Below, one piece after another: positions 42,103-53,003 of a stretch of 64,000 bases of DNA. Made by a program: the position numbers and the translations under genes. The notes under the pieces are model-generated. The model was given only the letters and a program-made list of their open reading frames with translations. It made no database searches and was not told the origin of the DNA. Each line of letters opens with the position of its first letter. The stretch's first letter is position 1. The stretch comes from Acidobacteriota bacterium (GTDB lineage: Bacteria > Acidobacteriota > Terriglobia > UBA7540), in NCBI GenBank assembly GCA_023474345.1, contig JAMCXS010000028.1, positions 32,274 through 96,273 on the forward strand, written 5' to 3'.

Positions 42103-43554
42103 TTGAACTCCTGCCGGAGGGAGGCCATACTGTTGAGATTACGCCGGCAAGAAACTCGATTGAGCATGATGATTAAGGCGAGAACAACTCTCGTTTACGC
42201 CGCGATGATCGGCGCCGCTGTCGGTGTGTTCTTTTGGATTCGTTCCGCCGGAGACACGCTGCTGGCACCGGCGGGGCCGGGAACATTCGGGCAACACGCG
42301 CCCCGAGAGTCCGGCGTAGTTTTGACGCATGTGCTCCTGGCGTTGGTGGTGATCATCCTTTGCGCCCGGGGCCTTGGGTCGGTCTTTCGGCGGTTTAACC
42401 AGCCACCCGTGGTTGGCGAGATGATCGCCGGAATTCTGCTCGGCCCCTCACTGCTCGGCCGTGTCGCACCCGGCGTTTCGGCGTACATTCTGCCCACTTC
42501 CGTCGCGCCCTATCTCTCCGTGATCGCTAACGTCGGTGTCATCTTGTACATGTTTCTGGTGGGCGTCGAATTGGACACGAATCTGGTGCGCGGACGCACC
42601 CACGCGTCGGTTGCCACCTCGCATGCCAGCATTATTAGTCCGTTCCTTCTGGGCAGCACGCTGGCGCTGTGGCTCTATCCAGTCTTTTCCACCCGAGAAG
42701 TGCCCTTCGTCGTCTTCGCGCTTTTCATGGGAGTGGCGATGTCGGTGACGGCGTTTCCGGTGTTGGCCCGCATTCTCACCGACCGCCGGATGCACACAAG
42801 CCCCATGGGCGCGGTCGCCCTGGCGTGTGCCGCCGTAGATGACGTGACGGCGTGGTGCCTTTTCGCTCTTGTGGTCAGCGTGGCGAGAGCGCACCCCGGA
42901 GACGTCCTAGTCACCTTGGGACTCACAGCGGGCTTTATCTTTGCGATTTTTGTGTTCGTGCGCCCCGCGGCTGTGTGGTTCGCGCGCCGGCACGATGAAC
43001 GCCGGGTAACGGGTCAGAGTTCGATTGTCGTTGCCTGCGCGGCCCTGCTGCTGGCCGCGCTCGCTACGCAACGGATTGGAATTCACGCTCTCTTCGGCGC
43101 GTTCCTTGTCGGCGCTATCATTCCTCATGACTCAGTGCTGGCGCGCGACATAAAACAGAAATTTGAGGATCTTGTCGTAGTGCTCTTCTTGCCCACCTTC
43201 TTCGCCTTCACCGGCCTGCGCACACAGATCGGCCTGGTGCACGGCCTCAGGGACTGGCTGATTTGTTTTCTGATCGTCGCCGTCGCGTCGCTGGGCAAGT
43301 TCGGCGGCGGGGCGATTGCAGCGTGGCTGACAGGGCTCGGCTGGCGGCAAGCCGCATCACTCGGCATCCTGATGAATACTCGCGGGCTGATGGAACTCAT
43401 TGTCCTCAACGTTGGCATGGATCTAGGCGTGCTGTCGCCAACCCTGTTTGCGATGCTGATCATCATGGCCATTGTCACGACTCTGGCGACGACGCCGGTG
43501 CTGCACGCGCTTACAAGAACTGGCGAGGAAGTTGCCGTGGGCCCAACAATCTGA
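42103..43554 (+). CDS. CPA2-type cation:proton antiporter (second, divergent copy)
   Basis: VVGEMIAGILLGPSLLGRVAPG; FLVGVELDTNLVR; FLPTFFAFTGLRTQIG; NTRGLMELIVLNVGMDLGVL; start may be downstream (MMIKARTT). Confidence 0.9.
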   Translation: MNSCRREAILLRLRRQETRLSMMIKARTTLVYAAMIGAAVGVFFWIRSAGDTLLAPAGPGTFGQHAPRESGVVLTHVLLALVVIILCARGLGSVFRRFNQPPVVGEMIAGILLGPSLLGRVAPGVSAYILPTSVAPYLSVIANVGVILYMFLVGVELDTNLVRGRTHASVATSHASIISPFLLGSTLALWLYPVFSTREVPFVVFALFMGVAMSVTAFPVLARILTDRRMHTSPMGAVALACAAVDDVTAWCLFALVVSVARAHPGDVLVTLGLTAGFIFAIFVFVRPAAVWFARRHDERRVTGQSSIVVACAALLLAALATQRIGIHALFGAFLVGAIIPHDSVLARDIKQKFEDLVVVLFLPTFFAFTGLRTQIGLVHGLRDWLICFLIVAVASLGKFGGGAIAAWLTGLGWRQAASLGILMNTRGLMELIVLNVGMDLGVLSPTLFAMLIIMAIVTTLATTPVLHALTRTGEEVAVGPTI

Positions 43555-44091
43555 GAACAAATGAAGTGCTTGAGCAGGTACTTTGGCAGGAGGCTCCGCA
43601 GGTGCCCCAGTCCGTGCTGATCGTGTCATGATTTCTTTTGCACCTCTGGGCGTCGACAGCAAACGCGCCATCGGGTTTGGCCGCTCATGGCTAGCCTCCT
43701 CCGTCTTTGGAATTCGGTTACACTTCAAACGGCGCGACGGGTTACCTTTTCAAATGTCTCGACGGCCCTTCATCAGTCACATTTAACACGCCTCGAAACG
43801 CGTTCTTGAAATGCGTCCGGCTTTAGAGGTATTCTGACGGTTCACGGCGATCTCATGCAGTAAAGGAACGTGGAATGGCCTCCCTTTGCGATAAGGGGTG
43901 AAATAACGGGGAGGAGCCAAGCCTATTTTCAGGGGTAAGCTTCACACAAGTGTTATATTCGCGCGACTCAGGGGCTCGCTCTTGTTCCCTTTTTGCTAAT
44001 CCTTCATCTAACAACGTTTGGAGTAACATGCAGTCCGGAGCCATAAACTTCTGTGCGCCGGACACGATAAGGGGTAAACGCTTCAAAACTA

Positions 44092-44916
44092 ATGGTCTCA
44101 TTTGAACTATTGTTTCCCGTTTCGGTTGTGGCAGGCTTTGTGGGCGCCATGAGTGGCATGGGCGGTGGAGTCGTCCTCATCCCTGCCCTGACCCTTCTAG
44201 GTGTTGATATCAAACACGCCATCGCCGTCAGTATCCTTTCCATCATCGCAACTTCGAGCGGCTCGGCTTCGGCGTATGCGCGCGATCACATCACCAACCT
44301 TAAGGTGGGCATGTTCCTCGAGATGTTCACCATCGTGGGCGCGATCGTGGGCGCGAGCATCACCATCATTTCTTCCACCAAACCGCTCTACATCGCTTTC
44401 GGAGCGGTTCTGCTCGGTTCGTGGGCGGCGCTGCTGTTTGCCGGCCAGGCCACCTGGCACGCGGGCAAGCAGGACGGCTTCACCCGATGGCTGGAGCTTG
44501 AGGGCAGTTACCCTGATCAGGCCCTCGGGGAGACAATCAGCTATAAGGCCCGGCGCGCCTATTTTGGGGCTCCAGCGATGTTCGGGGCCGGGATGATCGC
44601 CGGTCTGCTCGGCATCGGAGCGGGCGCGGTCAAAGTCCTGATCCACGATCTGATCATGGGGCTTCCTCCCAAAGTTTCCACCACAACAAGCAACCTGATC
44701 ATCGGCGTGACGGCCCTGGCGGGGACCAGTGTTTACCTGGTCGCCGGCCTGATCGATCCGGGACTTGCCGCTCCGGTTGTTCTCGGAGTCGTTTTGGGCG
44801 CTTTCCTTGGCACACGGCTGCTGGTCCGCCTGACCAACCAGGCTATCCGCCGGTTCTTCCTTATTGTCCTGCTGGTCCTGGCTGTCGAAATGATTGTCCG
44901 GGGGATAAGGGGGTAA
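44092..44916 (+). CDS. TSUP/TauE-SafE family transporter
   Basis: VAGFVGAMSGMGGGVVLIPALTLLGVDIKHAIAVSILSIIATSSGSASAYARD. Confidence 0.9.
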   Translation: MVSFELLFPVSVVAGFVGAMSGMGGGVVLIPALTLLGVDIKHAIAVSILSIIATSSGSASAYARDHITNLKVGMFLEMFTIVGAIVGASITIISSTKPLYIAFGAVLLGSWAALLFAGQATWHAGKQDGFTRWLELEGSYPDQALGETISYKARRAYFGAPAMFGAGMIAGLLGIGAGAVKVLIHDLIMGLPPKVSTTTSNLIIGVTALAGTSVYLVAGLIDPGLAAPVVLGVVLGAFLGTRLLVRLTNQAIRRFFLIVLLVLAVEMIVRGIRG

Positions 44917-44919
44917 GAG

Positions 44920-45342
44920 GTGCGTGAAATGGACTCATCCGAACTCTATGCCAAAGCTCATCAAAGTCATGAGGCGGAGCTCCAACTGGACATGGATGTG
45001 CTGGTGGGCTACATCCTGCAGATTGGAGTTCTGCTCAGCATGGTGCTGGTTGCCGCCGGGCTCTTATGGACCCGGCTCCGCAGCGGCGGGCTCGTGCTCA
45101 ATTACCAGATCACCGGCATGAACCTGTTTGAATTTGTGGTTTATGAGGTCCGGTTGGCCCTCCATGGCATGCTCGGGCCCCGCTTGCTGGTCAATTTGGG
45201 CATCATTGCTCTGATGCTGACGCCTTTCGTCCGCGTGGCGGCCTCGGTGGTATACTTCATAGCAGTCCTCAAGAACTGGAAGTACACCTTGTTCACCGCC
45301 TTCGTCCTTACAGTTCTTGCCTACAGCCTCTTCCTACGTTAG
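44920..45342 (+). CDS. DUF1634 domain-containing membrane protein
   Basis: 4 nt downstream of TSUP gene; LVGYILQIGVLLSMVLVAAGLLW ... MLTPFVRVAASVVYFIAVLKNWKYTLFTAFVLTVL. Confidence 0.85.
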   Translation: MREMDSSELYAKAHQSHEAELQLDMDVLVGYILQIGVLLSMVLVAAGLLWTRLRSGGLVLNYQITGMNLFEFVVYEVRLALHGMLGPRLLVNLGIIALMLTPFVRVAASVVYFIAVLKNWKYTLFTAFVLTVLAYSLFLR

Positions 45343-45357
45343 CAATTTGCGGGGCGC

Positions 45358-46827
45358 TCACTCCAAGCGCTTGCCGTTGGTATCGTAGACCTCGACAGGG
45401 CCGTATTTTTCAAGCGCTTTCTTGATCTGCTTGCCGTTCCCCACACAAACCACCTGCAGGTGGTCGAGATCGATGTATTTTCTGGCGGCTTCGCGTACCA
45501 CGCCCGGAGTTACTTGGGCAACTTTCTGCGGATACTGGTCCCAGTAATCTTGCGGAAGCTTGTAATAGTCCACGGTCAGCCAGGCATTGAGCAGCGTGGT
45601 GGGCTGTTCAAGCGAGAGGGCAAACCCGGCGATGATAGCACGCCGGGCTTCATCCAGTTCTTTTTCCGGCACAGCCTCGTCTCGAATCATCCGGAACTCG
45701 GCCATTAAGGCCTGCATCGATCCGTCTGTCACCGACGTCCGGACTTGTGTCGAGGCGATCCAGGGTCCGGGGTAAACGTCGGACTGGAAGTAACTGTAAG
45801 CGCCATACGTATATCCTTTTTCTTCGCGCAGGTCCAGAAAGAGCCGGGCCGCCGGTCCGCCGCCCAGGATGTGATTGGTCACGGTCAGGGCAATAAAGTC
45901 GGGATCGTTACGACGCAACGCGTAATCCCCTGCCATGATGTTGGTTTGGACAGAATCCGGCCGGTCCACCAGGACGACTTTGGCAGTGGCTGGCGCGGGC
46001 ACAGAGCCAAGGTTCGACTCTGGAACCGGATGGCTTTCCCAATTGCCGAAATACTTCTTGATCAGAGGGACAATAGCATCATATTGGACATCCCCAACCA
46101 CGCCGAGAATGGCATTATTCGGCGCGTAATACTCATGATGAAATCGCTCCAGGTCGTCGCGGGTCACGCGGTTTAAGGATTCCGGAGTCGCTGACACCGC
46201 GGAGGCGGGAAACTCACGGTAAAGGACTCGATAAAACCGCTCATAGGCCAGAAAGTCCGGCTGTGAGCGCATCTGTTGCAGGTTTGCAAGCTGTCGCTTC
46301 TTGTATTTGACAAGTTCCGCGGCCGGAAACGCCGGGTTGAGAACCGTGTCGCTCATCAACTCCAGGATGCGATCCGTGTTCTCCACCAGCCCCGATGCGG
46401 TCACCACGGAAACGCTCCGCCCGAAATTCGCCGAGGCGCGAAGCGTTGCTCCGATGTCATCGACGTCGGCCGCCAACTGCGCGCTGGTGCGATGCGTGGT
46501 TCCTTCGCGCAACATGTCGGCAGTAAATTTCGCCAGGCCCGGAAGGTCGCGGGGATCATTGAGCGCCCCCGCCTTGATCCAGAGCATAAACGCCACGGTC
46601 GGCAGTTTGTGCCGCTCCAGCACCAGAACGTCAAGGCCGTTATCCAATTTGATCTCGCGAGGCCGGGGCAGCTTTACTCGCAGGATTTCCTTGTTGACGG
46701 GCGCGCGATTCAGCCGGACCACTTTGCTGAGGGGTATCGATTTGTTTCCCTCCTGCCCCAGGAGGATAGCGCTGCCCGTTCCGAGCGCAAATACTGCTGT
46801 CATCAGAAAAAGGACTGTTCGCTTCAC
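45358..46827 (-). CDS. M16 family peptidase (C-terminal/inactive-like partner)
   Basis: LDNGLDVLVLERHKLPTVAFMLWIKAGALNDP; no HxxEH (AKFTADM in its place); GGGPAARLFLDLREEKGYTYGAYS. Confidence 0.88.
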   Translation of the reverse strand: MKRTVLFLMTAVFALGTGSAILLGQEGNKSIPLSKVVRLNRAPVNKEILRVKLPRPREIKLDNGLDVLVLERHKLPTVAFMLWIKAGALNDPRDLPGLAKFTADMLREGTTHRTSAQLAADVDDIGATLRASANFGRSVSVVTASGLVENTDRILELMSDTVLNPAFPAAELVKYKKRQLANLQQMRSQPDFLAYERFYRVLYREFPASAVSATPESLNRVTRDDLERFHHEYYAPNNAILGVVGDVQYDAIVPLIKKYFGNWESHPVPESNLGSVPAPATAKVVLVDRPDSVQTNIMAGDYALRRNDPDFIALTVTNHILGGGPAARLFLDLREEKGYTYGAYSYFQSDVYPGPWIASTQVRTSVTDGSMQALMAEFRMIRDEAVPEKELDEARRAIIAGFALSLEQPTTLLNAWLTVDYYKLPQDYWDQYPQKVAQVTPGVVREAARKYIDLDHLQVVCVGNGKQIKKALEKYGPVEVYDTNGKRLE

Positions 46828-46839
46828 TTTTACCCTCCT

Positions 46840-48207
46840 TTAATGTCCGGCCGCCATGTGCACGGGCGTGCCGGCGGGCAAGTCGATGATCACGGTCTGC
46901 TCCCTGGAAATCAGGTACCGGTTCGCGGCTTCTTTGACCTCAGCAGCGGTCACAGCATTGTATTTATCGAAAATCGTGTTAACCAGGTTCGGATCATCGT
47001 AATAAACGGCGTATTCTCCCAGGCGAATGGCCGTGTACAGATCGGTCTGGCGCGCCTGGATCTGCTGGCGGCGAAGCTGCGCGCGGGCTTTATCCATTTC
47101 GCGCTCGGTTACGCCGTTTTTTTGCACCGCGGTAATTTCGTCCTCGATGGCTTTCTCCAGGTCCTCCGGCTTGACGTCGGGACGCGGCATTGCCATCACG
47201 TAAAAAAGACTCGGACCGATGCGCGCGTCCGCCTGGACGTTCACGGAAGTCGCCAGTTGTTTTTCTTTCACCAGGTGCTGATACAGCCGCGAGCTTTCCC
47301 CGGTGCTCAGGATATTTCCCAGTACCCGCAGCGCATAATTGCCCGGCGTGTTTCCCGGAGGAATGTGATAGGCCATCAGCAACAGCGGAAGGCGTGCGAG
47401 GGGATCCTCGATGGTTTCCCGGCGCTCTCCGTAATGTTCAGGCTCGGTCAAATCGACCTTGGGTGGTGCGGGCTGGGAGGGGATGTCGCCGAAATACTTC
47501 TTGACTTGGGCCAGGGCCTCCTGAGGATCGAGATCGCCCACCAGCGTGAGGACGGCATTGTTGGGAGCATAGTAGATGCGGAAGAAATGGCTAACATCGG
47601 CCACTGTCGCCGCGTTCAGGTCAGCCATCGATCCGATGGTGGAATGCTTGTAGGCGAAGTTGTCGTAAGAAAGGTTGTCGATTTCAAGAAATGCTTTGCC
47701 ATAGGGCCGGTTATCGATTCCCAGGCGCCGCTCTTCCTGGACGGCGTTGCGCTGGTTGTCCAGGTTCGCCTGGTTGACGGCAAGCGAGCGCATCCGGTCG
47801 CTTTCAAGGAAAAGGGCAAGGTCAAGCTGGTTCTTCGGAAGCATTTCAAAGTAATTGGTTCGATCTTCGCTGGTGGTGCCGTTCATAGCGCCGCCGTTGT
47901 TCTCGACCAGGATCATATGCTCGCCCTTCCCCACGTTCTTTGAGCCTTGGAACATCATGTGCTCAAACAAATGCGCAAAGCCGGTCCTGCCGGGACGCTC
48001 ATTGCGCGAGCCGACGTTGTAAGTGATGGAGATGGCGAAGACCGGAGCGCTGTGGTCGGGGGCAATGATCACGCGCAAGCCATTGGAAAGCCGCTGGTCA
48101 GTGAAAGCGAGATGCGGCACGCGAAGTTCCGCGGCGATGAGCGCCTGGGCGAAGACCAGCGCCACCGCTAACAGCAGGGCCCTTGCATGGTTTATTCTCA
48201 TGGGCAA
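46840..48207 (-). CDS. M16 family zinc peptidase
   Basis: GFAHLFEHMMFQGSKNVG (HLFEH zinc motif); EERRLGIDNRPYGKAF. Confidence 0.92.
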   Translation of the reverse strand: MPMRINHARALLLAVALVFAQALIAAELRVPHLAFTDQRLSNGLRVIIAPDHSAPVFAISITYNVGSRNERPGRTGFAHLFEHMMFQGSKNVGKGEHMILVENNGGAMNGTTSEDRTNYFEMLPKNQLDLALFLESDRMRSLAVNQANLDNQRNAVQEERRLGIDNRPYGKAFLEIDNLSYDNFAYKHSTIGSMADLNAATVADVSHFFRIYYAPNNAVLTLVGDLDPQEALAQVKKYFGDIPSQPAPPKVDLTEPEHYGERRETIEDPLARLPLLLMAYHIPPGNTPGNYALRVLGNILSTGESSRLYQHLVKEKQLATSVNVQADARIGPSLFYVMAMPRPDVKPEDLEKAIEDEITAVQKNGVTEREMDKARAQLRRQQIQARQTDLYTAIRLGEYAVYYDDPNLVNTIFDKYNAVTAAEVKEAANRYLISREQTVIIDLPAGTPVHMAAGH

Positions 48208-48435
48208 GACTCCCTCAAATGGCAGATGGGCGTACCTGGACTCTAAACCCGAAGTTCAATGTGTCTATACGCAGATTCCAGCGCAAAAGTTCCTGTGCTC
48301 GCTGGACTTCCATTGACCTTTTTCATCCCACGTACGGGGTGCCAAATCTCGGGCTACTTGTGACAATCCAACTCGGTTGTTAAAATTATAGCTTGGTTCC
48401 GCAGCGGAGTCGCTACCTTCGAAGATTATTTCTCG

Positions 48436-49440
48436 ATGCATCCCATTATTGAAGTCCAGGATTTGACCAAAGAATTTCGCACCTTTCGACGGCGCGAAGG
48501 CGTCTGGGGAGCGCTTCAGAACCTGTTTGTCCGTGAGCGCATCACCATTCGGGCTGTTGATCGGGTCAGCTTCTCAATCCAGCCGGGCGAAATCGTGGGT
48601 TATATCGGCGCGAACGGCGCGGGCAAGTCAACCACCGTCAAAATGCTGACGGGCATCCTTGTTCCCACCAGCGGCCGCATTGTCGCCAGCGGTTACGTTC
48701 CTTACCGCGACCGGCGCCACTACACCAAGCATATCGGCGTGGTGTTCGGCCAGCGTACCCAGCTCTGGTGGGACATTGCGGTCGTCGAATCTTTCAAGCT
48801 GCTGAAAGAAATTTACGAAGTTTCGGACGCCGACTATCGCGAGCGGCTGGGCGTGTTCTCTGAAATTCTCGGGCTCAAGAATTACTTCAACACGCCCGTT
48901 CGCAAGCTCAGCCTGGGTGAGCGCATGCGCTGCGATCTGGCGGCTTCGCTGTTGCACAATCCGCCCCTGCTTTTCCTTGACGAACCCACCATCGGGCTTG
49001 ACGTGGTGGCCAAAGACCGCATCCGGGAATTCCTGAAAGAAGTCAACCGCTTGGAGCGCACTACGGTGTTGTTGACTACTCACGACCTCTCGGACATCGA
49101 GGAGCTTTGCAAAAGGATCATCATCATCGATCGGGGCAAAGTTCTGTTTGACGGCGACTTGCGGGAAATGAAAGCCCGGCTGGCGAAATATAACCAGGTG
49201 AAATTCTTTCTGAAAGACCGCTCACAGGTGGCGGCCCTGGCGCGCATCACCACGAATGGCATTAGTTGCGAGCGCCTGGATGATTTGACCTACCTGATGC
49301 GCTTTGACCGCGAACATTACTCAAACGCCGACATCATTCGCAATATCGTCACCACGCTCGAAGTCAGTGACATTCTGGTGGAGGAAGAACCGATCGAAGA
49401 CATTGTGAAGCGCATTTATTTGAGCGGCGAGGTTGCTTGA
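48436..49440 (+). CDS. ABC-2-type transporter ATP-binding protein (NatA-like)
   Basis: GYIGANGAGKSTTVKMLTGILVPTSG; LSLGERMRCDLAASLLHNPPLLFLDEPTIGLDVVAKDRI. Confidence 0.94.
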   Translation: MHPIIEVQDLTKEFRTFRRREGVWGALQNLFVRERITIRAVDRVSFSIQPGEIVGYIGANGAGKSTTVKMLTGILVPTSGRIVASGYVPYRDRRHYTKHIGVVFGQRTQLWWDIAVVESFKLLKEIYEVSDADYRERLGVFSEILGLKNYFNTPVRKLSLGERMRCDLAASLLHNPPLLFLDEPTIGLDVVAKDRIREFLKEVNRLERTTVLLTTHDLSDIEELCKRIIIIDRGKVLFDGDLREMKARLAKYNQVKFFLKDRSQVAALARITTNGISCERLDDLTYLMRFDREHYSNADIIRNIVTTLEVSDILVEEEPIEDIVKRIYLSGEVA

Positions 49441-50294
49441 TGGGAACTGCAGACCTTGCGCTACCCTCCCGGCCGGAAAGAACGTTCTCGCCTGGCACGC
49501 TGGCGCGCATCTACGGCGAATTCGTTCGCGTGGGCTTTGTGAACACGATTGCCTACCGGCTACGCTACTATACCGGCATCGTCACCTATTTCATCTATGT
49601 CTCGGTCTACTATTTCATCTGGAAAGCGATCTACGCCCACAGCGCGAGTATCGAGGGATTTGACTTCAGCCACTTGCTGACCTACGTGGCCGTCGGCTGG
49701 ATCATGCGCTCTTTCTATTACAACAACATCGATCAGGATATCGCGAACCAGGTGCTGGAGGGCAAGCTGGCCATGGACCTGATCAAGCCGGTCAACCCTC
49801 AGGCGATGTATATTGCTCAGGCGCTGGGTGAGTCCGTCTTCCGCCTGGTCATGCTGACCGCGCCCACGGCGGTGGTTTTGCTGCTCGTCTACCCGGTGCG
49901 CAGGCCGGCGAGCGGGTGGCATCTCGTGGCCTTTCTCGTGAGCGCCGTGCTCAGTTTTTTCCTGGTGGCGGCCATCAACTTTGCCGTCGGCACCTTCGCG
50001 ATCCGGTTGAAGTCCATCCTGGGTTTGCTGCGCGCCAAGTACTTTCTGCTGGAGCTGTTTTCAGGGTTGCTGATTCCAATTTCCTTTTTCCCGCACGTCT
50101 TCCAAGTGGCGCTGGCTTTTATGCCGTTTCAGTACATCAGCTACATTCCTGTGCTGCTGTACCTGGGGAAGATCAGCGGGCTTGGAATCCTTAGAGCCTT
50201 GGGGCTGCAATTGTTCTGGGTGACGGCCATGATTGCCCTCGGTCACGGCCTCTGGACGTGGTCGAGCCGCAAAATCACCATCCAGGGCGGATGA
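49437..50294 (+). CDS. ABC-2 family transporter permease
   Basis: overlaps the ATPase gene by 4 nt; polytopic, DUF990-like. Confidence 0.85.
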   Translation: MMGTADLALPSRPERTFSPGTLARIYGEFVRVGFVNTIAYRLRYYTGIVTYFIYVSVYYFIWKAIYAHSASIEGFDFSHLLTYVAVGWIMRSFYYNNIDQDIANQVLEGKLAMDLIKPVNPQAMYIAQALGESVFRLVMLTAPTAVVLLLVYPVRRPASGWHLVAFLVSAVLSFFLVAAINFAVGTFAIRLKSILGLLRAKYFLLELFSGLLIPISFFPHVFQVALAFMPFQYISYIPVLLYLGKISGLGILRALGLQLFWVTAMIALGHGLWTWSSRKITIQGG

Positions 50295-50297
50295 AGC

Positions 50298-51089
50298 ATG
50301 AAACGCCACTTACGCCTTTTCGCCCTTTACTTCGCGCAATATGCCAAAGTCCGGCTTGCGTATAAGGCGGATTTCATCATCGCCTTCCTTTCCTCTATGG
50401 CGGCGACGGTGTTGGGATTCGGATTCGTCCTGGTGCTATTTACCAAGATTCCCAAATTGCAGGACTGGTCATTTTACGAAATCCTATTTCTTTATGGCTT
50501 TTCGCTAATTCCCCTGGGCTTTTTCAACGTGGTGAGTTGGAATTTGTACCAGTTCGGCGACCTCTACATTATTCAAGGGCGTTTTGACCGCATCCTGCTG
50601 CGTCCGGTGAACACGCTTTTCCAGGTGCTGTTTGAAAAGTTTCGCCTTGAGTCGCTGCAGGAAGTTGTCACCGGCACGTTTGTGGTGGCCGTTGCGGCGT
50701 CCAAGCTCCACGTGCCCTGGCCGGTCAGCAATTATTTCTGGTTTATCCTGATGGTGGCTTCGGGCGCGCTGATTTACCTTGCCGTCTTTCTAATGCTGAC
50801 GGCGGTTTCTTTCTGGTTTGAAGACCGTGTGGGCATTGTGCCGCCGGTTTTCAATATGCTGACTTTTGGCCGCTATCCCCTGACGATTTACAACGTTTTT
50901 ATCCAATTCATGCTCAGTTGGATCATTCCGTTTGGCTTCGCTTCTTTCTATCCCACGACGCATTTCCTGGGGCGTACTTCCTTCAACACTTACTTCTATC
51001 TTGTTCCCGTAGTCGCCACGAGCTTTTTTATGCTGGCGCTCTTTGTCTGGGGCCGTGGCGTGGGGAACTACAGTAGCACCGGGTCGTAA
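50298..51089 (+). CDS. ABC-2 family transporter permease (DUF990-like)
   Basis: polytopic; RFDRILLRPVNTLFQVLFEKF; operonic with ATPase. Confidence 0.87.
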   Translation: MKRHLRLFALYFAQYAKVRLAYKADFIIAFLSSMAATVLGFGFVLVLFTKIPKLQDWSFYEILFLYGFSLIPLGFFNVVSWNLYQFGDLYIIQGRFDRILLRPVNTLFQVLFEKFRLESLQEVVTGTFVVAVAASKLHVPWPVSNYFWFILMVASGALIYLAVFLMLTAVSFWFEDRVGIVPPVFNMLTFGRYPLTIYNVFIQFMLSWIIPFGFASFYPTTHFLGRTSFNTYFYLVPVVATSFFMLALFVWGRGVGNYSSTGS

Positions 51090-51206
51090 GTCCCTGACTT
51101 CAGGCCTTTTGGCCGGGAGGGGTTCAGTTCCACTTTGACGTGGTGGGCGCAATTAGTTAAAATCGAGCGTTTCAGGTAGAGACGAAGCCCGATTCCGAGC
51201 ACCCTT

Positions 51207-52382
51207 ATGCTGCGATTTTATACTGCCGGTGAATCCCACGGTCAGGGGTTGGTGGCCACCCTACTGGGTTTGCCCGCCCACGTGCCCGTGGACTTTGCCT
51301 ACGTCAACCGCGAATTGCGGCGCCGCATGGGCGGCTACGGGCGTGGCGGGCGCATGAAAATTGAGTCCGACACCGCGCAGTTTCTTTCGGGGGTCCGCCA
51401 CGGTGAAACCATCGGCTCGCCTATCGCCATCCTGATTGAGAATCGCGACTGGAAGAACTGGCAGGAGTCGATGTCAGTTGAAGACCTGGCGGAAACGCGT
51501 GAAAAGTACAAAGCGGTCGCTTCGCCGCGGCCCGGCCACGCCGATCTTGCCGGAGCTTTAAAATATAACTTTCGCGATGCGCGCTATGTGCTGGAGCGGG
51601 CGAGCGCCCGGGAAACCGCTGCCCGGGTGGCGATCGGGGCCGTGGCCAAGTTGTTCCTGAAAGAATTCGGAATTGAGACTGCCAGCCACACGGTGGCCTT
51701 GGGCAGCGTGGCGCTGCCGGAGGAGAACATCCCGTTTGAGCGGGTCCTGGCGCTGCGGGACGTTGAAGAAATCGTCTTGAACTGCGTCGATCCACAGGTA
51801 GAGGCTCGCATGAAGCAGGAAGTCGATAAAGCGATCGAGGCTCGGGATACCGTAGGCGGCACTTTTGAAGTGATCGCGCGGGGCGTCCCGGCGGGGCTGG
51901 GATCTTACGCGCAGTGGGATGAGCGCCTGGATGGTCAACTGGCGCAGGCCGTGATGTCGATCCAGGCGGTGAAAGCTGTCGAACTCGGAACAGGCATTGA
52001 GAACGCCGCGACGCCTGGCTCCCGAGTCCACGATGAAATTGGTTACAACCGCCAAAGTCATCGCTTCACCAGAAAATCCAATCGCGCCGGCGGTCTCGAA
52101 GGCGGCATCACGAACGGCGAGGAAGTAATCGTACGGGGTTACCTGAAGCCTATTTCCACGCTGCGGCGGCCACTTGAATCGGTGGATTTTGCTACGCGGG
52201 AAAGCGTCAAGGCGGCCTACGAGCGCTCCGACGTTTGCGTGCTTCCAGCGGCCGGCGTAGTGGGAGAAGCGATGGTGGCCTTGGTACTGGCCCGGTCGTT
52301 CCTGGAAAAATTCGGAGGCGATTCGCTCGAAGAAACGCGGCGGAATCTTGATTCTTATCTTGAGCAAGTGCGGCGATTTTAG
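51207..52382 (+). CDS. aroC: chorismate synthase
   Basis: [64 protein letters not shown]. Confidence 0.97.
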   Translation: MLRFYTAGESHGQGLVATLLGLPAHVPVDFAYVNRELRRRMGGYGRGGRMKIESDTAQFLSGVRHGETIGSPIAILIENRDWKNWQESMSVEDLAETREKYKAVASPRPGHADLAGALKYNFRDARYVLERASARETAARVAIGAVAKLFLKEFGIETASHTVALGSVALPEENIPFERVLALRDVEEIVLNCVDPQVEARMKQEVDKAIEARDTVGGTFEVIARGVPAGLGSYAQWDERLDGQLAQAVMSIQAVKAVELGTGIENAATPGSRVHDEIGYNRQSHRFTRKSNRAGGLEGGITNGEEVIVRGYLKPISTLRRPLESVDFATRESVKAAYERSDVCVLPAAGVVGEAMVALVLARSFLEKFGGDSLEETRRNLDSYLEQVRRF

Positions 52383-52434
52383 TCAGGGTTGTTACGCAAT
52401 AGTCGCTCAATTCATCTAAAAAAGATATAAAAAA

Positions 52435-52944
52435 ATGATCTACCCCATCGTCAAATACGGACAGGAAGTATTAGAAAACCCGACGGAGCCGATTACGGAC
52501 TTCAACGCCGAACTCGAGAAGTTGGTGGCGGACATGTTTGAGACAATGTACGCGGCGAATGGCGTGGGCCTTGCCGCTCCGCAAATCGGCATTTCCAAAA
52601 GGATTTGCGTCATTGATATCACCTCAGGGCAGGACCCCGGCGCCAAATTGGTTCTGGCTAATCCTGTGATTCTTTCCGCCGAGGAAGAACAGGTGCAGGA
52701 CGAAGGCTGCCTGAGCCTGCCGGATTTCCGCGCCAAGACGCCGCGCCCGTTGCGCGCCACCATTCGGGCCCAGGACCTCAAGGGCCAGGAAATCACTCTA
52801 TCCGGAGAAGGTCTGCTGGCTCGCGCTTTCTGCCATGAAACCGATCACCTGGACGGAAAGCTCTTCATCCATCACTTGACGCGGCTCAAGCGTGAATCCA
52901 TCAAGCGCAAAATCCGGAAAATGGCCAAAGCGGGAGAGTGGTAG
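52435..52944 (+). CDS. def: peptide deformylase
   Basis: GVGLAAPQIG; DEGCLSLPDFRA; FCHETDHLDGKLFI. Confidence 0.97.
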   Translation: MIYPIVKYGQEVLENPTEPITDFNAELEKLVADMFETMYAANGVGLAAPQIGISKRICVIDITSGQDPGAKLVLANPVILSAEEEQVQDEGCLSLPDFRAKTPRPLRATIRAQDLKGQEITLSGEGLLARAFCHETDHLDGKLFIHHLTRLKRESIKRKIRKMAKAGEW

Positions 52945-53003
52945 CATGGTCTTGATGGCAGCCTGCGCAAGTTGCTGCGGGCTGTCTCAATCGGACGCCA
53001 CGG

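Noticed and set aside
46276-47943. 555-aa ORF on + strand
   Set aside because: Spans two M16 peptidase genes on the opposite strand; shadow ORF.
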